DNA of 64,000 nt, taken from NCBI GenBank assembly GCA_015277795.1, contig CP063848.1, positions 1,860,001 to 1,924,000 on the forward strand, given 5' to 3'. The notes below the pieces were generated by a model. The model saw nothing but the letters and a program-made list of their open reading frames with translations, did no database searches and was not told the origin of the DNA. This document shows, piece after piece, positions 23,067 through 34,268 of this stretch (position 1 is its first letter; each line of letters begins with the position of its first letter). The position numbers and the translations under genes were made by a program. This DNA comes from Massilia sp. UMI-21. Lineage in GTDB: Bacteria; Pseudomonadota; Gammaproteobacteria; Burkholderiales; Burkholderiaceae_D.

Positions 23067-23702
23067 ATGCTCACCATTACCATCAAACAGGGCAAGGAAG
23101 CCGGCCTGCTGGCCGGCGACCCCTGGATCTACCTCTCCGCCATCGACAAGGTCGAAGGCAAGCCCATCGAGCGCAACAAGCAGGGCGCCACCGCGATCGT
23201 GCAGTCCTCGTCGCGCCGCTTCCTGGCGCGCGCCGCCTACAACGCCAAATCGCAGATCGCCGCGCGGGTCTGGACCCTGCGCGAGGACGAGCCGGTCGAC
23301 CATGCGCTGATCAAGCGGCGCGTGCAGGCTGCCGTGCAGGGGCGCGCCGCCGCGCTCCGGGACGCCGATCCGCAAGCACTGGTCCAGCTGGTCGATGGGG
23401 AGCGGGACGGCTTGCCGGGCCTGCTGGTGCACAGCTACGGCGGTGCGGGCGGCTACCTGGTCTGCCAGTTCAACGCCGCCGGCGTCGACCTGTGGAAGGT
23501 GCCGGTCGTGCAGGCGCTGATCAAGGCGACCGGCTGCCCGAATGTGTACGAGCGCGCCGACGAACTGGTGCGCAAGGCCGAAGGCCTGCCCCTGACGCGG
23601 CGCGTGCTGGCCGGGGAAGAACCGCCCCAGCGCCTGACGGTGCGCGAAAGCGGGCGGCTGGCGCCGATGGATATCCGTACCGGCTTTATCTATCCGCGCT
23701 GA
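23067..23702 (+). CDS. RlmI-like protein lacking the methyltransferase domain (truncated)
   Basis: A 211-residue protein matching only the N-terminal half of RlmI-type 23S rRNA m5C methyltransferases. It has a PUA-like start (TIKQGKEAGLLAGDPWIYLSAID), then ARAAYNAKSQIAARVWTL and the RlmI linker features LVQLVDGERDGLPGLLVHSYG and VYERADELVRKAEG. Full members are about 400 residues; this one stops where the family continues with a GxKTGFYLDQR-like block into the SAM-binding domain, ending instead in MDIRTGFIYPR. No methyltransferase sequence follows in any frame before 23828. It may be a remnant, or a stand-alone PUA/RNA-binding protein; loss of catalytic activity is near certain. Confidence 0.75.
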   Translation: MLTITIKQGKEAGLLAGDPWIYLSAIDKVEGKPIERNKQGATAIVQSSSRRFLARAAYNAKSQIAARVWTLREDEPVDHALIKRRVQAAVQGRAAALRDADPQALVQLVDGERDGLPGLLVHSYGGAGGYLVCQFNAAGVDLWKVPVVQALIKATGCPNVYERADELVRKAEGLPLTRRVLAGEEPPQRLTVRESGRLAPMDIRTGFIYPR

Positions 23703-23827
23703 CGGCTAAGGCGGATGCATGCGCCCGGCATAATCATGCGGGATTGCATTGATAATCTGCAAAAATTCTCTCATTATCGGCCAGGCGCCAGGAATCCTCC
23801 TGACGCTCCACCGAACCGAGGGAAGCA

Positions 23828-24361
23828 ATGAAACGATTTTTCGCCGTAGTCTGCGCGCTGGGCATGTTCGTGCTGGCACCGCACAGCGCATTCGCGCAGG
23901 ACGCCAACGGCAAGCAGCAGATCGAACAGGTGATCGAGCGCTTTCGCAGCGCCATCATCAACAAGGACAGGGAAGGCTTCCTGAAGCTGTTCCTGAAGGA
24001 CGACATCACCTGGGCCGGGGTGACCCAGGATGCCAGCATCGAACGGCTCTACGCGACGCGGCCGGATCCGGCCTTGCGGCGCCCGGACAAACTATTCAGC
24101 AGCAACCCGCGTGCGTTCATCGACATGATCGTCCGGGACAAGGCGCGCAACGAAGAAACCATCTCGCAGGTGCGCATCGACAGTGACGGCGACGTGGCCC
24201 AGGTCTGGTTCGACTACAGCTTCCTGGAAGGCGGCCATAAGACGAACTGGGGCAAGGAAAGCTGGCAGATGGTGCGCACCGAGTCCGGCTGGAAGATCGC
24301 GGCGGTCGTGTGGTCCCAGGAATTCAACCCCGAGCCGCCGCCCGCCAGCGCCGGACACTGA
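23828..24361 (+). CDS. Exported NTF2/SnoaL-like protein
   Basis: A 177-residue protein with a clear signal peptide (MKRFFAVVCALGMFVLAPHSAFA, cleavage before Gln24). The mature part starts with an amphipathic helix (IEQVIERFRSAIINKDREGF), includes LFLKDDITWAGV, and ends in VWFDYSFLEGG...SWQMVRTESGWKIAAVVWS. This is the cone-shaped NTF2-like fold pattern used by DUF4440 and SnoaL-like proteins, often periplasmic and of unknown ligand. The stop codon lies in a 12-bp tandem repeat. It is a single-gene unit convergent with the FKBP gene. Confidence 0.78.
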   Translation: MKRFFAVVCALGMFVLAPHSAFAQDANGKQQIEQVIERFRSAIINKDREGFLKLFLKDDITWAGVTQDASIERLYATRPDPALRRPDKLFSSNPRAFIDMIVRDKARNEETISQVRIDSDGDVAQVWFDYSFLEGGHKTNWGKESWQMVRTESGWKIAAVVWSQEFNPEPPPASAGH

Positions 24362-24389
24362 GCCCGACACTGAGCCCGACACTGAGCGC
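24354..24389 (+). repeat. 12-bp tandem repeat across the stop codon
   Basis: Three copies of GACACTGAGCCC, the last differing at one base. Each contains TGA, and because the unit is a multiple of three the copies give three successive in-frame stops for the upstream gene. Confidence 0.85.
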
Positions 24390-24397
24390 CCCTTCGG

Positions 24398-24844
24398 TCA
24401 GCGCACGTCCAGCAGCTCGACGTCGAAGATCAGGTTGGCATTCGGCGGGATCGGGCCGGCGCCGCTGCTGCCGTAGCCCAGGCTGGCCGGAATGATGAGG
24501 GTGCGCTTGCCGCCCACTTTCATGCCCGCGACGCCCGCATCCCAGCCGGGAATGACCTGGCCGCCGCCCAGCGTGAAGCTGAAGGGCTCGCGTCCGCTGG
24601 AGGAGTCGAACTGGGCGCCGCGCTTCGATTCGGTATCGGGCGCATACAGCCATCCGGTGTAGTGGACGACGACGGTGGCGCCATTGGTAGCTTCCTTGCC
24701 GGTGCCGGCGACGGTGTCGATCGTCTGCATCTTGATCGTGTCGGTCGAGCTTGCGGCCGCTTGCGGTGCTTCGGTGCGTTTGCAGCCGGTAGCGGCCAGT
24801 GCCAGGGTCATGCCGAGGATGCAGGTGGAGATCAGCTGTTTCAA
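24398..24844 (-). CDS. FKBP-type peptidyl-prolyl isomerase lipoprotein
   Basis: A lipoprotein with an FKBP domain. A signal sequence ends in the lipobox AATGC, and the domain shows [14 protein letters not shown], the FDSS loop, [22 protein letters not shown] and [30 protein letters not shown], all typical of active FKBPs. It should accelerate prolyl isomerisation in the periplasm, anchored to a membrane. The start is uncertain: a TTG at 24844 gives a perfect 19-residue lipoprotein signal (148 aa total), while ATGs at 24892 and 24928 would add 16 or 28 residues. It is convergent with the NTF2-like gene. Confidence 0.88.
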   Translation of the reverse strand: MKQLISTCILGMTLALAATGCKRTEAPQAAASSTDTIKMQTIDTVAGTGKEATNGATVVVHYTGWLYAPDTESKRGAQFDSSSGREPFSFTLGGGQVIPGWDAGVAGMKVGGKRTLIIPASLGYGSSGAGPIPPNANLIFDVELLDVR

Positions 24845-25001
24845 GGTCGTCTTTCGTAATGGGTTGAAATTCGGGCTTGCCACAGTATACATTGCAGTGC
24901 GCGCAGGGCTGGGAATTGTCGCTCCCATGGTCTACAGTATGAAGAGACCTCGTGCAGCCCGCCCATCGCCACGGCTGCAGGCAAGCCAGGCACGACAGCC
25001 C

Positions 25002-26309
25002 ATGGTAGCGAACCAGCCCGGATTTCTCTTTGCCACCGGCATCGAGAGCAGCATCCCGACCATCGACGGCGGCAGGGTGCGCATGGACGAGATGGAAAAA
25101 TGCGGCCACTACCGCCACTGGCGGCGCGACTTCGACCTGGTGCAGGATATCGGCATCCGTTTCCTGCGCTATGGCCCGCCGCTGCACACCACGCTGGTCG
25201 GCGCGGGGTGCTACGACTGGTCGTTTGCCGACGAGGTGTTCCCCGACCTGCGCCGCCGCGGCCTGGTCCCGATCGTCGACCTGTGCCACTTCGGCCTGCC
25301 CGATTTTCTCGGCGACTTCCAGAACCCGGATTTTCCCGACCTGTTCGGCAACTACGCGCGCGCGTTCGCCCAGCGTTTCCCCTGGGTCCAGCTGTACACG
25401 CCGGTGAACGAGATGTCGGTCAGCGCCTTGTTCTCCGCCCTGTACGGCTGGTGGAACGAGCAGATGCGCAGCGACCGGGCCTACGTGACCGCCCTCAAGC
25501 ACATCGTGAAGGCGAACCTGCTGGCCATGCGCGCCATCCTCGAGGTGCGCCCGGACGCCTTGTTCGTCCAGAGCGAATCCAGCGAGTATTTCCACGCCAC
25601 ATCGCCGGCGGCGATCGAACTGGTGCAGACCATGAACGCCCGCCGCTTCCTGTCGCTGGACCTGAACTATGGCCGCCGTGTCGACTCCACCATGTACGAG
25701 TACCTGCTCGACAACGGGATGACGCGCGAGGAGTACCACTTCTTCCTGAACAACAACCTGAAGCATCACTGCATCATGGGCAACGACTACTACCAGACCA
25801 ACGAGCACTTGGTGGCGGCGAACGGCTTGAGCACGTCTGCCGGCGAAATCTTCGGCTACGCGGTGATCACGCACCAGTACTACAACCGCTACCGGCTGCC
25901 CGTGATGCACACCGAGACCAATTGCTGCCAGGGCCCCTGCGGCGACGAGGCCGTCAAGTGGCTGCGCAAGGAGTGGGCCAACGTGCTCCGGGTCCGCAAC
26001 AACGGCGTGCCCCTGGTCGGCTTCACCTGGTACTCGCTCACCGACCAGGTCGATTGGGACAGCGGCCTGCGCGAAAACAATGGCCACGTCAATGCCCTCG
26101 GCCTGGCCGACCTCGATCGCAAGCTGCGCCCGGTCGGACTGGCCTACCGCGACCTGATCCGGGACTGGACCGAGGTGCTGCCGACCCAAAGCGTGTGCCT
26201 GCAGGTGCCGCTCTCGCTCGACCAGGATTATCCGGAGCTGTTCTGCGCTTGCGAGCCGCCGGACCCGCCCGACGCGACGGAAACCGCCGCGCCCGGAAAT
26301 ACGGAGTAG
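25002..26309 (+). CDS. Glycoside hydrolase family 1-like protein
   Basis: A 435-residue protein beginning FLFATGIESSIPTIDGG with a TIM-barrel pattern of family 1 glycosidases. It has FLRYGPPLHTT, VDLCHFGLPDFLGDFQNPDF, a probable acid/base Glu in YTPVNEMS (the TxNEP position) and a probable nucleophile Glu in MHTETN (the xTENG position). Divergence around both motifs suggests a specialised subfamily rather than an ordinary beta-glucosidase, so substrate is unknown. No signal peptide is seen. The start at 25002 fits the FATG N-terminus; in-frame ATGs at 24939 and 24927 are possible alternatives. No sugar transporter or regulator lies nearby. Confidence 0.8.
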   Translation: MVANQPGFLFATGIESSIPTIDGGRVRMDEMEKCGHYRHWRRDFDLVQDIGIRFLRYGPPLHTTLVGAGCYDWSFADEVFPDLRRRGLVPIVDLCHFGLPDFLGDFQNPDFPDLFGNYARAFAQRFPWVQLYTPVNEMSVSALFSALYGWWNEQMRSDRAYVTALKHIVKANLLAMRAILEVRPDALFVQSESSEYFHATSPAAIELVQTMNARRFLSLDLNYGRRVDSTMYEYLLDNGMTREEYHFFLNNNLKHHCIMGNDYYQTNEHLVAANGLSTSAGEIFGYAVITHQYYNRYRLPVMHTETNCCQGPCGDEAVKWLRKEWANVLRVRNNGVPLVGFTWYSLTDQVDWDSGLRENNGHVNALGLADLDRKLRPVGLAYRDLIRDWTEVLPTQSVCLQVPLSLDQDYPELFCACEPPDPPDATETAAPGNTE

Positions 26310-26353
26310 GGAGCGGCCGCAGGTGACTGGCAGGCAGGGCTCCCGCTCAGGCT

Positions 26354-27522
<1,169 letters not shown>

Positions 27523-27526
<4 letters not shown>

Positions 27527-28911
27527 GACAGGGTCCTTCGCAGATGGTTGAGCAGGTCGTAGCGGGTGATCAGGCCGTAGAAATGGTCCTCATCAAGGAT
27601 CACGGCGGTGAGTCCATGGTCGAGGATCTCGCGCAGGTGCCCCATGCTGGCGCCCGGGGCCAGGGTCTGCAGCGTCGCGCTCATGGTGCTCGATACCGGG
27701 GCGCTGAAGTCGCCCCCCTTGCCGCTCACGTGCAGCAGCAGGTCGGATTCGTCGATCAGCCCGACCAGCCGGCCGCCAGCGCGCTCGCCATCGATCACCG
27801 GCAGCTGCTGCAGGTCGGCGTTGCGCATGCGGTTGAAGGCGGTCAGCAGGGTGTCGGTGGGGGCCACGGTGACCACTTCGCCCTGGTCGTAGCGGCGGCC
27901 GATCAGGTCGCGCAGGTCGCCCGTTCTAGGGCGCGTGATCAGGCCCTGGTCGACCATCCAGCCGTCGCTGTACACCTTGCTCAGGTAGCGGGTGCCGGTG
28001 TCGCACACGAAGCTGACCACGCGCTTGGGGCGGGTCTGCTCGCGGCAGTAGCGCAGGGCGGCGGCCAGCAGGGTGCCGGTGGAGGAGCCGCCCAGGATGC
28101 CTTCCTGCTGCAGCAGCAGGCGCGCGGTGTTGAAGCTTTCCTCGTCGGGAATGGTATAGGCCTGCTTCACGCGCGACAGGTCGGCGATGCCGGGGATGAA
28201 ATCCTCGCCGATGCCTTCCACCGCCCACGAGCCGGCGTCCAGGCGCAGCACGCCCGTGTTGACGTAGTCGGCCAGGATCGAGCCCTTGGGGTCGGCCAGG
28301 ATGAATTCGAGATTCGGCTGGGTCTTGCGGAAGTAGCGCGACAGGCCGGTGAGGGTGCCGGAGGAGCCGACGCCGACCATGATCGCATCGAGCCTGTGGT
28401 TGACCTGGTCCCAGATTTCCGGGCCGGTGGTGGTTTCGTGGGCACGCGGGTTGGCCGGGTTGTTGAACTGGTCGGCGAACCAGGCGCCGGGAATCTCCCT
28501 TGCCAGGCGCGCCGCGTAGTCCTGGTAGTACTCGGGATGGCCCTTGCCGACGTCGGAGCGCGTCAGGTGGATCTCGGCGCCGAGCGCCTTCAGGTGCAGG
28601 ATCTTCTCGGCCGCCATCTTGTCGGGCACCACCAGCACCACGCGGTAGCCCTTGATGCGGGCCACCAGGGCCAGTCCCAGGCCGGTGTTGCCGGCGGTGG
28701 CCTCGACCACGGTGCCGCCGGGCGCCAGCAAGCCGTCGTGCTCGGCCTGCTCGATCATGGCGCGGCCGATCCGGTCCTTGATGGAGCCGCCGGGATTCTG
28801 GGATTCGAGTTTCAGGAACAGCTGGCAGGGACCGGTGTCGATCCGGGTAACTTCGATCAGCGGAGTGTCACCGATCAGGGAAAACAGTGCAGCTTGCGAC
28901 GCATGTTGCAT
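27523..28911 (-). CDS. Cystathionine beta-synthase
   Basis: A 462-residue fold-type II PLP enzyme with C-terminal CBS domains. The PLP Lys is in NPGGSIKDRIG; VEATAGNTGLGLALVA and GVGSSGTLTGLSRYFR are cofactor and substrate loops. Two CBS modules (about residues 340-400 and 405-460; VAPTDTLLTAFNRM, VILDEDHFYGLITRYDLLNHL) make it a true beta-synthase architecture rather than a plain cysteine synthase. It condenses serine and homocysteine to cystathionine. The ATG at 28911 has a GGAGG Shine-Dalgarno 5 bases upstream, which decides the start over longer frames. It is first in an operon with the gamma-lyase. Confidence 0.93.
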
Positions 28912-29074
28912 AGTGCCTCCGAAAGGCCGGGCGGGGCCCGGACGGTGCGCCGCGACAGGGTAAGGGACCGGAGCGGACGCTAGTCGAAGAGCTGGCGCTT
29001 GCTGGTATAAATGGGCGCCAGTCCATGTAAAAAAAACATGATACGGCGATAATCGGATGGCGTGTTGATGCAAC

Positions 29075-29107
29075 AGGGTGGTGTTCCCGCAGGATGGACC
29101 ACCCTAC
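29075..29107. repeat. Short GTAG-hairpin repeat, copy D
   Basis: A 33-bp remnant with AGGGTGG at the left and CCACCCTAC at the right. Its right end (GTAGGGTGG on the minus strand) contains the TAG stop codon of prpR. Confidence 0.65.
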
Positions 29108-30735
29108 GACGCTTCACTGCGCAAGCGCCGCCACAGGGTCGTGCGGCTGATGCCCAGGTGCCGGGCGGCCGCGTCGCGCTGCCCGCCGAAGCGCGCCAGC
29201 ACCGCGGCGACGCTTTCCGGCCCTGGCTTGGCCGTCGCCAGGGTGACCGTCTTGCCTAGCTCAGGTGCAATCGACAGCAAGAAACTCGGCGTCAGCGCCT
29301 GCAGCGGCTCGGCCGCCAGGAACAGCGCCAGCCGCTCCATCAGGTTGCGCAGTTCGCGCACGTTGCCGGGCCAGCCATACGCTTCCAGCAGCGCGCTGCA
29401 GGCCGCCATGTCGGCGTGCAGGTTCGGATGCGGCGCGGCGCCCAGCGCCGCCAGGGCGTTCTTGAGCGACCATTCGGCCAGGGGCAGGATGTCGACCGTC
29501 CGCTCGCGCAGCGGCGGCAGGCCCAGGCGCAGCACGGCCAGCCGGTAGAACAGGTCGGCGCGGAAGCGCCCCTCGCGCACGCGCGACTCCAGGTCGCAGT
29601 GGGTGGCGCTGATCACGCGCACCGCGATCGGCACCGGCCGCGTGCCGCCCACGCGCATCACTTCGCGCTCTTCCAGCACGCGCAGCAGGCGGGTCTGCAG
29701 GGCCAGGGGCATCTCGCCGATTTCGTCGAGGAACAGGGTGCCGCCGTCGGCCGCCTCGAACAGGCCGGCATGGCCGCCGCGGCGCGCGCCCGTGAACGCG
29801 CCTTCCTCGTGGCCGAACAGTTCGGATTCCAGCAGCGATTCGGCGATCGCGCCGCAGTTCACCGCCACGAACGGGCGGTTGGCGGTGCGCCCCGGGCCTT
29901 CGCGATGGATGGCCTGGGCCACCAGTTCCTTGCCGCTGCCGGTCTCGCCCTGGATCAGCACCGTGGCCGGCGAGCGCGCGTACAGCACCACGCCCTGGCG
30001 CAGCCGCTCCATGGCGCTCGACTCGCCGCGCAGGTCGTGCAGGCCGCGCCGGGCGCGCAGGGTGTCGGCGTCCGCGCGGCTGCCGCTGCGGCGGCCGCGG
30101 CCGCGGCCGTCTTCCAGCCGGGTCAGGCGCGCCGTCTCGAGCGCGTCGTCGAAGGCCTGGCGGATCGATGCGGCCGAGTACAGGAACACGCCGGTCAGGC
30201 CCGCTTCCTCGGCCAGGTCGGTGATCAGGCCGGCGCCGACGATCACCTCGACCCCGGCCGCCTTGAGCTCGTTGATGCCGGCGCGCGCGTCTTCCTCGGT
30301 GACGTAGGTGCGCTGCGCGATGGCGATGCCGAAGGTGTCCGCGAACTCGGCCAGTTCGCGCAGCGGCGCCTGGTGGCTGATCACGCCGATGCGCTTCGAC
30401 ACGCGGCGCGCGCGCGCCAGCGCCTGCATCACGTCGAAGCCGCTGGCCTTGGCCACCACCACCGGCACCGAGATCCGGCCCTTCAGGTAGGCCGCGTTCG
30501 AGCCGGCCGCGATCACCACATCGCAGTGCTCGGTCGCCAGGCGCTCGCGCAGGGTGCGCGCGGCCTCGTCGAAGCCCAGGTGCAGCGGTTCGATCGAGGC
30601 CAGGTGGTCGTACTCGAGGGTGATGTCGCGGAACAGGTCGGACAGGCGCGACACCGACACGGTCCAGATGACAGGCTTGTCCTTGCTGTCCTCGGGGGGG
30701 GAATGGCGGGCGGGGTTGCGTACGGCATAGCTCAT
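29104..30735 (-). CDS. prpR: PrpR sigma-54-dependent propionate regulator
   Basis: A 543-residue activator. An N-terminal PrpR_N sensor domain (about 20-190; [21 protein letters not shown]) senses the pathway intermediate 2-methylcitrate in known members. The AAA+ domain follows with [15 protein letters not shown], the sigma-54 contact loop GAFTGAR and [13 protein letters not shown] Fis-type helix-turn-helix ends the protein ([22 protein letters not shown]). TGTTTCA boxes lie directly upstream of its start and before prpB. It is divergent from the DUF485-actP pair. The TAG stop is provided by repeat copy D. Confidence 0.94.
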   Translation of the reverse strand: MSYAVRNPARHSPPEDSKDKPVIWTVSVSRLSDLFRDITLEYDHLASIEPLHLGFDEAARTLRERLATEHCDVVIAAGSNAAYLKGRISVPVVVAKASGFDVMQALARARRVSKRIGVISHQAPLRELAEFADTFGIAIAQRTYVTEEDARAGINELKAAGVEVIVGAGLITDLAEEAGLTGVFLYSAASIRQAFDDALETARLTRLEDGRGRGRRSGSRADADTLRARRGLHDLRGESSAMERLRQGVVLYARSPATVLIQGETGSGKELVAQAIHREGPGRTANRPFVAVNCGAIAESLLESELFGHEEGAFTGARRGGHAGLFEAADGGTLFLDEIGEMPLALQTRLLRVLEEREVMRVGGTRPVPIAVRVISATHCDLESRVREGRFRADLFYRLAVLRLGLPPLRERTVDILPLAEWSLKNALAALGAAPHPNLHADMAACSALLEAYGWPGNVRELRNLMERLALFLAAEPLQALTPSFLLSIAPELGKTVTLATAKPGPESVAAVLARFGGQRDAAARHLGISRTTLWRRLRSEAS

Positions 30736-30780
30736 GTTTCAAGTGTAGCCGATTCCCTGTGCAATGTTTCAGGCTGAAAT
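30733..30780. promoter_or_regulatory. Putative PrpR-binding boxes upstream of prpR
   Basis: TGTTTCA occurs at 30735-30741 (touching the prpR start codon) and at 30765-30771; the latter is part of the palindrome TTTCA-GGC-TGAAA (30767-30779). The same TGTTTCA motif clusters before prpB, so autoregulation of prpR and activation of the divergent permease genes are both plausible. A weak sigma-54-like TGGCAGG sits at 30835 but its -12 half is poor. Confidence 0.55.
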
Positions 30781-30905
30781 ACCGGCGCCGGCGTAAGCAT
30801 CTGGTAAGGGCAGAGTCGTAGGATGAAGTCAGCCTGGCAGGTATGTACCCACGATCCACCCATATCAGCGCCACAGGGCATCACGATAATTATCAGGAGA
30901 CAAAA

Positions 30906-31232
30906 GTGGAACAAGACGTTGTACAGCGGGTCAAGAGCGACCCCGATTACCGCAAGCTCGTCGCACGCCGTTCGAAGTTCGGCTGGACCCTTACCTGGAG
31001 CATGATGATCGTCTACTACGGCTTCACCCTGCTCTGCGCCTTCGACAAGGAGTTCATGGGCAGCCGTATCGGCGACGGCGTCATGACCTGGGGCATTCCG
31101 CTGGGTCTGTTCGTCATCCTGTTCACGGTGGCCATCACCGCCATCTACGTGCGCCGCGCCAACAGCGAGTACGACCAGCTGACCGATGCCATCAAGGCCC
31201 GCGTGGCCGCAGGCAAGAAGGCGGCAGCATGA
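30906..31232 (+). CDS. DUF485 inner-membrane protein
   Basis: A 108-residue protein with two transmembrane helices (about residues 27-49 and 60-85) and short cytoplasmic ends; the [20 protein letters not shown] start is typical of DUF485 (YjcH-like). These genes almost always precede actP-type permeases and are thought to assist them. The GTG start at 30906 is chosen for its AGGAGA Shine-Dalgarno 6 bases upstream; the longer frame from 30843 has none. It overlaps actP by an ATGA junction. Confidence 0.9.
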   Translation: MEQDVVQRVKSDPDYRKLVARRSKFGWTLTWSMMIVYYGFTLLCAFDKEFMGSRIGDGVMTWGIPLGLFVILFTVAITAIYVRRANSEYDQLTDAIKARVAAGKKAAA

Positions 31233-32890
31233 AGGCCCTGACCCGTAGCGCCATCGCGCTGGCCCTGCTGGCCGCCAGCGGCCTCGCCCTGGCCGCGCCC
31301 GACCTCGGCCAGGCCACCCGGCAGCCCACCAACTGGACCGCGATCAGCATGTTCGCGATCTTCGTCGTGCTGACCCTGTTCATCACCAAGTGGGCGGCCG
31401 CCAAGACCCGCTCGGCCTCCGACTTCTACACCGCCGGCGGCGGCATTTCCGGCTTCCAGAACGGCCTGGCGATCGCCGGCGACTTCATGTCGGCCGCGTC
31501 CTTCCTGGGCATTTCCGCGGCCGTCTTCGCGAACGGTTTCGACGGCCTGATCTACGCGATCGGCTTCCTGGTCGGCTGGCCGGTGATCACCTTCCTGATG
31601 GCCGAGCGCCTGCGCAACCTGGGGCGCTTCACCTTCGCCGACGTCGCCGCCTACCGCTTCCACCAGAAACCCATCCGCGTGTTCGCCGCTTCCGGCACCC
31701 TGGTCGTGGTGGCCTTCTACCTGATCGCGCAAATGGTCGGCGCCGGCCAGCTGATCAAGCTGCTGTTCGGCCTGGAATACTGGATCGCGGTGGTGATCGT
31801 CGGCGGCCTGATGATGGTCTACGTGCTGTTCGGCGGCATGACCGCCACCACCTGGGTGCAGATCATCAAGGCCGTGCTGCTGCTGTCGGGTGCGTCCTTC
31901 ATGGCCTTCTCGGTGCTGGCGCAATACAATTTCAGCCCGGAGCAACTGTTCGCGGCCGCCACCGAAGTGCACGACAAGGGCGAGTCGATCATGGGCCCGG
32001 GCACCTTCCTGACCGACCCGATCTCGGCGATTTCCTTCGGCATGGCGCTGATGTTCGGCACCGCCGGCCTGCCGCACATCCTGATGCGCTTCTTCACCGT
32101 CCCGAGTGCGAAAGAGGCGCGCAAGTCGGTGCTGTGGGCCACCACCTGGATCGGCTACTTCTACATCCTCACCTTCATCATCGGCTTCGGCGCGATCGTG
32201 CTGGTGGGCACCAACCCGACCTTCAAGGATGCGGCCGGCAAGCTGCTGGGCGGTAACAACATGGCGGCGGTGCACCTGGCCAATGCCGTGGGCGGCGACA
32301 TCTTCCTGGGCTTCATCTCGGCGGTGGCCTTCGCGACCATCCTGGCGGTGGTGGCCGGCCTGACCCTGTCGGGCGCCTCGGCGGTGTCGCACGACCTGTA
32401 CGCCACCGTGTTCAAGAAGGGCAAGGCCAACAGCGCCGACGAACTGAAGGTCTCGAAGATCACCACCATCGTGCTGGGCATCGTGGCCGTGATCCTCGGC
32501 ATCGCGTTTGAAAAGCAGAACGTCGCCTTCATGGTGTCGCTGGCCTTCGCAATCGCCGCATCGGCCAACTTCCCGGTGCTGTTCATGTCGGTGCTCTGGA
32601 AGGACTGCACCACCCGCGGCGCCACCGTCGGCGGCTTCCTGGGCCTGGCCACCGCGGTCGTGCTGACCGTGGTGTCGAAATCGGTGTGGGTCGACGTGTT
32701 CGGCAATGCCGCACCGATCTTCCCCTACACCTCGCCGGCGCTGTTCTCGATGGCGGTGGGCTTCTTCGGCATCTGGCTGTTCTCGGTGACCGACAAGAGC
32801 CCGCGCGCCGCGATCGACCGGGCCGGTTTCGAGGCGCAGGAAGTGCGTTCGGAAACCGGCATCGGTGCGTCGACGGCAAGCGCACACTGA
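31229..32890 (+). CDS. actP: ActP-type sodium:solute symporter for short-chain carboxylates
   Basis: A 553-residue member of the solute:sodium symporter family with an N-terminal signal-like helix and about 13 membrane segments. Signatures include [41 protein letters not shown] and [16 protein letters not shown]. coli ActP carries acetate and glycolate. Here, placement next to prpR and (before the IS arrived) directly before prpB suggests propionate uptake. It overlaps the DUF485 gene by ATGA and is followed by a terminator whose T-tract was the insertion target of the IS. Confidence 0.93.
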   Translation: MKALTRSAIALALLAASGLALAAPDLGQATRQPTNWTAISMFAIFVVLTLFITKWAAAKTRSASDFYTAGGGISGFQNGLAIAGDFMSAASFLGISAAVFANGFDGLIYAIGFLVGWPVITFLMAERLRNLGRFTFADVAAYRFHQKPIRVFAASGTLVVVAFYLIAQMVGAGQLIKLLFGLEYWIAVVIVGGLMMVYVLFGGMTATTWVQIIKAVLLLSGASFMAFSVLAQYNFSPEQLFAAATEVHDKGESIMGPGTFLTDPISAISFGMALMFGTAGLPHILMRFFTVPSAKEARKSVLWATTWIGYFYILTFIIGFGAIVLVGTNPTFKDAAGKLLGGNNMAAVHLANAVGGDIFLGFISAVAFATILAVVAGLTLSGASAVSHDLYATVFKKGKANSADELKVSKITTIVLGIVAVILGIAFEKQNVAFMVSLAFAIAASANFPVLFMSVLWKDCTTRGATVGGFLGLATAVVLTVVSKSVWVDVFGNAAPIFPYTSPALFSMAVGFFGIWLFSVTDKSPRAAIDRAGFEAQEVRSETGIGASTASAH

Positions 32891-32910
32891 GCGTCAATGC
32901 CTCATCCGAC

Positions 32911-32935
32911 ACCCCGCTGCGGCGGGGTTTTTTAT
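32911..32935 (+). terminator. actP terminator, T-tract forming the left IS target duplication
   Basis: The hairpin CCCCGC-TGCG-GCGGGG is followed by TTTTTTAT (32928-32935). These eight bases are the left copy of the 8-bp target duplication of the adjacent IS, so the terminator remained complete after insertion. Confidence 0.85.
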
Positions 32936-34268
32936 GGTTCTTCGCGGGAAATGGGGGAAGACGGTATTGACTGGCTGAGCGGGAGGTGGTGGCGGAGGTC
33001 TGATGTTGGTAGATTGATAGTCGCCAAACAAATCAGTCTGTCAAACCACCGCCATGCTCAATGCTATGTCGTCTGTCTCATTTTGGGAAGGCCATATTGT
33101 CGACACCGTCCAGGAACAAGAAGACGGGTCGCTGTTAATCGTTCTCGACACCTGCCCGGCAAGTGATGCCGTGTGCGGAGCGTGCCTCCAGCCTTGTGCC
33201 CTGGTGCATGAACGCCGAAGGCGTAAGGTGCGCGATCGTGACGTTCTGGACAAGCGCGTCTGGCTCGATGTGCCGGTTCGGCGGCTGGACTGTCATCACT
33301 GCAATGCACGGGTGGCCGAGCACATTGTTTGGCTTGACCGGGGAGCTCGCATTACGCACCGCGTGCGCCTTTGGGTCGAGGCGTTGGCGCAGCTGCTCCC
33401 GATAGCCCATGTGGCCCGACTGACCGGCCTGCACTGGCACACCATCAAGGACATCGATCATCGGCGGCTGAAACACCTGCATGGTGACTTCTCGGCAGAA
33501 GGCGTTCAGCGCTTGGTCATGGACGAATTCGCGCTGCACAAAGGCCACCGCTATGCCACTGTGGCCTTGGATGCCGAGCGAATGCGGGTGCTGTGGGTTG
33601 GAGAGGGTAATAGCCGGGAAGCGATCCGACCATTCTTCGAGCTGCTGGGAGAGCAAGGCTGTCAGCGAATCGAAGCCGTAGCCATGGACATGAACACGGC
33701 GATGGACCTCGAAGTTCGCCAGCAATGCCCGAACGCGGAAGTCGTCTACGACCTGTTTCACGTGGTGGCCCGCTTCGGCCGCGAAGTGGTAGACCGGGTT
33801 CGCGTCGACCAAGCCAATGCCTTGCGTGCCGAATCAAAGGCCCGCAAGGTCATCAAGCGTAGCCGCTGGCTGTTACTGCGCAACCGCGACAACCTGAAAG
33901 CCGAACAGGCCGTCAAACTGGAGGAGCTGCTGGCTGCCAACCAGCCTTTGGCGACGGTCTACCTGCTCAAGACCGAGTTGAAGGAAATCTGGTATGCCCC
34001 ATCGGTCCGGGAAGGTGCTCGTCGATGGAAAACCTGGCTCAAACTCGCCCTTCAAAGCCAAATCGCTCCGGTAATCCAATTCGCCAAACGTTTGGCCAAA
34101 TACCGGCGCGGCATCCTGGCTTCGGCCATCTATCCGATGAGCTCATCGATCCTGGAAGGCGTCAACAACCGCATCAAGGTCATCAAGCGCATGGCCTACG
34201 GATTTCGGGATGCATCTTATTTCTTCCTGAAAATCAAGGATGCGTTCCCCGGCAAAGCGCGATGAACC
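32936..34268 (+). mobile_element. ISL3-family insertion sequence, complete, 1333 bp
   Basis: It is bounded by imperfect inverted repeats: left GGTTCTTCGCGG...GGGGAA (from 32936) and right, read on the minus strand, GGTTCATCGCGC...GGGGAA (ending at 34268), with 16 of 24 positions identical. It is flanked by a perfect 8-bp direct repeat TTTTTTAT at 32928-32935 and 34269-34276; 8-bp duplications are characteristic of ISL3. One transposase gene fills most of it, and its stop codon lies within the right repeat. The intact ends, intact ORF and undecayed target duplication indicate a recent insertion. Confidence 0.93.
33066..34265 (+). CDS. ISL3-family transposase
   Basis: A 399-residue transposase (403 if the upstream ATG at 33054 is used). 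The N-terminal zinc-binding region contains paired cysteines (CGACLQPCAL; LDCHHCNARV), then a helix-turn-helix, then the DDE domain with RLVMDEFALHKGHRY, AVAMDMNTAMDLEV and the C-terminal SSSILEGVNNRIKVIKRMAYGFRD supplying the catalytic acidic residues. All are intact, so the element may be active. Codon use is less GC-biased than that of flanking genes, as expected for a newcomer. It reads in the same direction as prpB. Confidence 0.95.
   Translation: MSSVSFWEGHIVDTVQEQEDGSLLIVLDTCPASDAVCGACLQPCALVHERRRRKVRDRDVLDKRVWLDVPVRRLDCHHCNARVAEHIVWLDRGARITHRVRLWVEALAQLLPIAHVARLTGLHWHTIKDIDHRRLKHLHGDFSAEGVQRLVMDEFALHKGHRYATVALDAERMRVLWVGEGNSREAIRPFFELLGEQGCQRIEAVAMDMNTAMDLEVRQQCPNAEVVYDLFHVVARFGREVVDRVRVDQANALRAESKARKVIKRSRWLLLRNRDNLKAEQAVKLEELLAANQPLATVYLLKTELKEIWYAPSVREGARRWKTWLKLALQSQIAPVIQFAKRLAKYRRGILASAIYPMSSSILEGVNNRIKVIKRMAYGFRDASYFFLKIKDAFPGKAR

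Noticed and set aside
30835..30850. Sigma-54-like promoter (TGGCAGG-TATG-TACC) before the DUF485-actP genes
   Set aside because: The -24 half is fair but the -12 GC dinucleotide is missing, so it is not annotated as a promoter.
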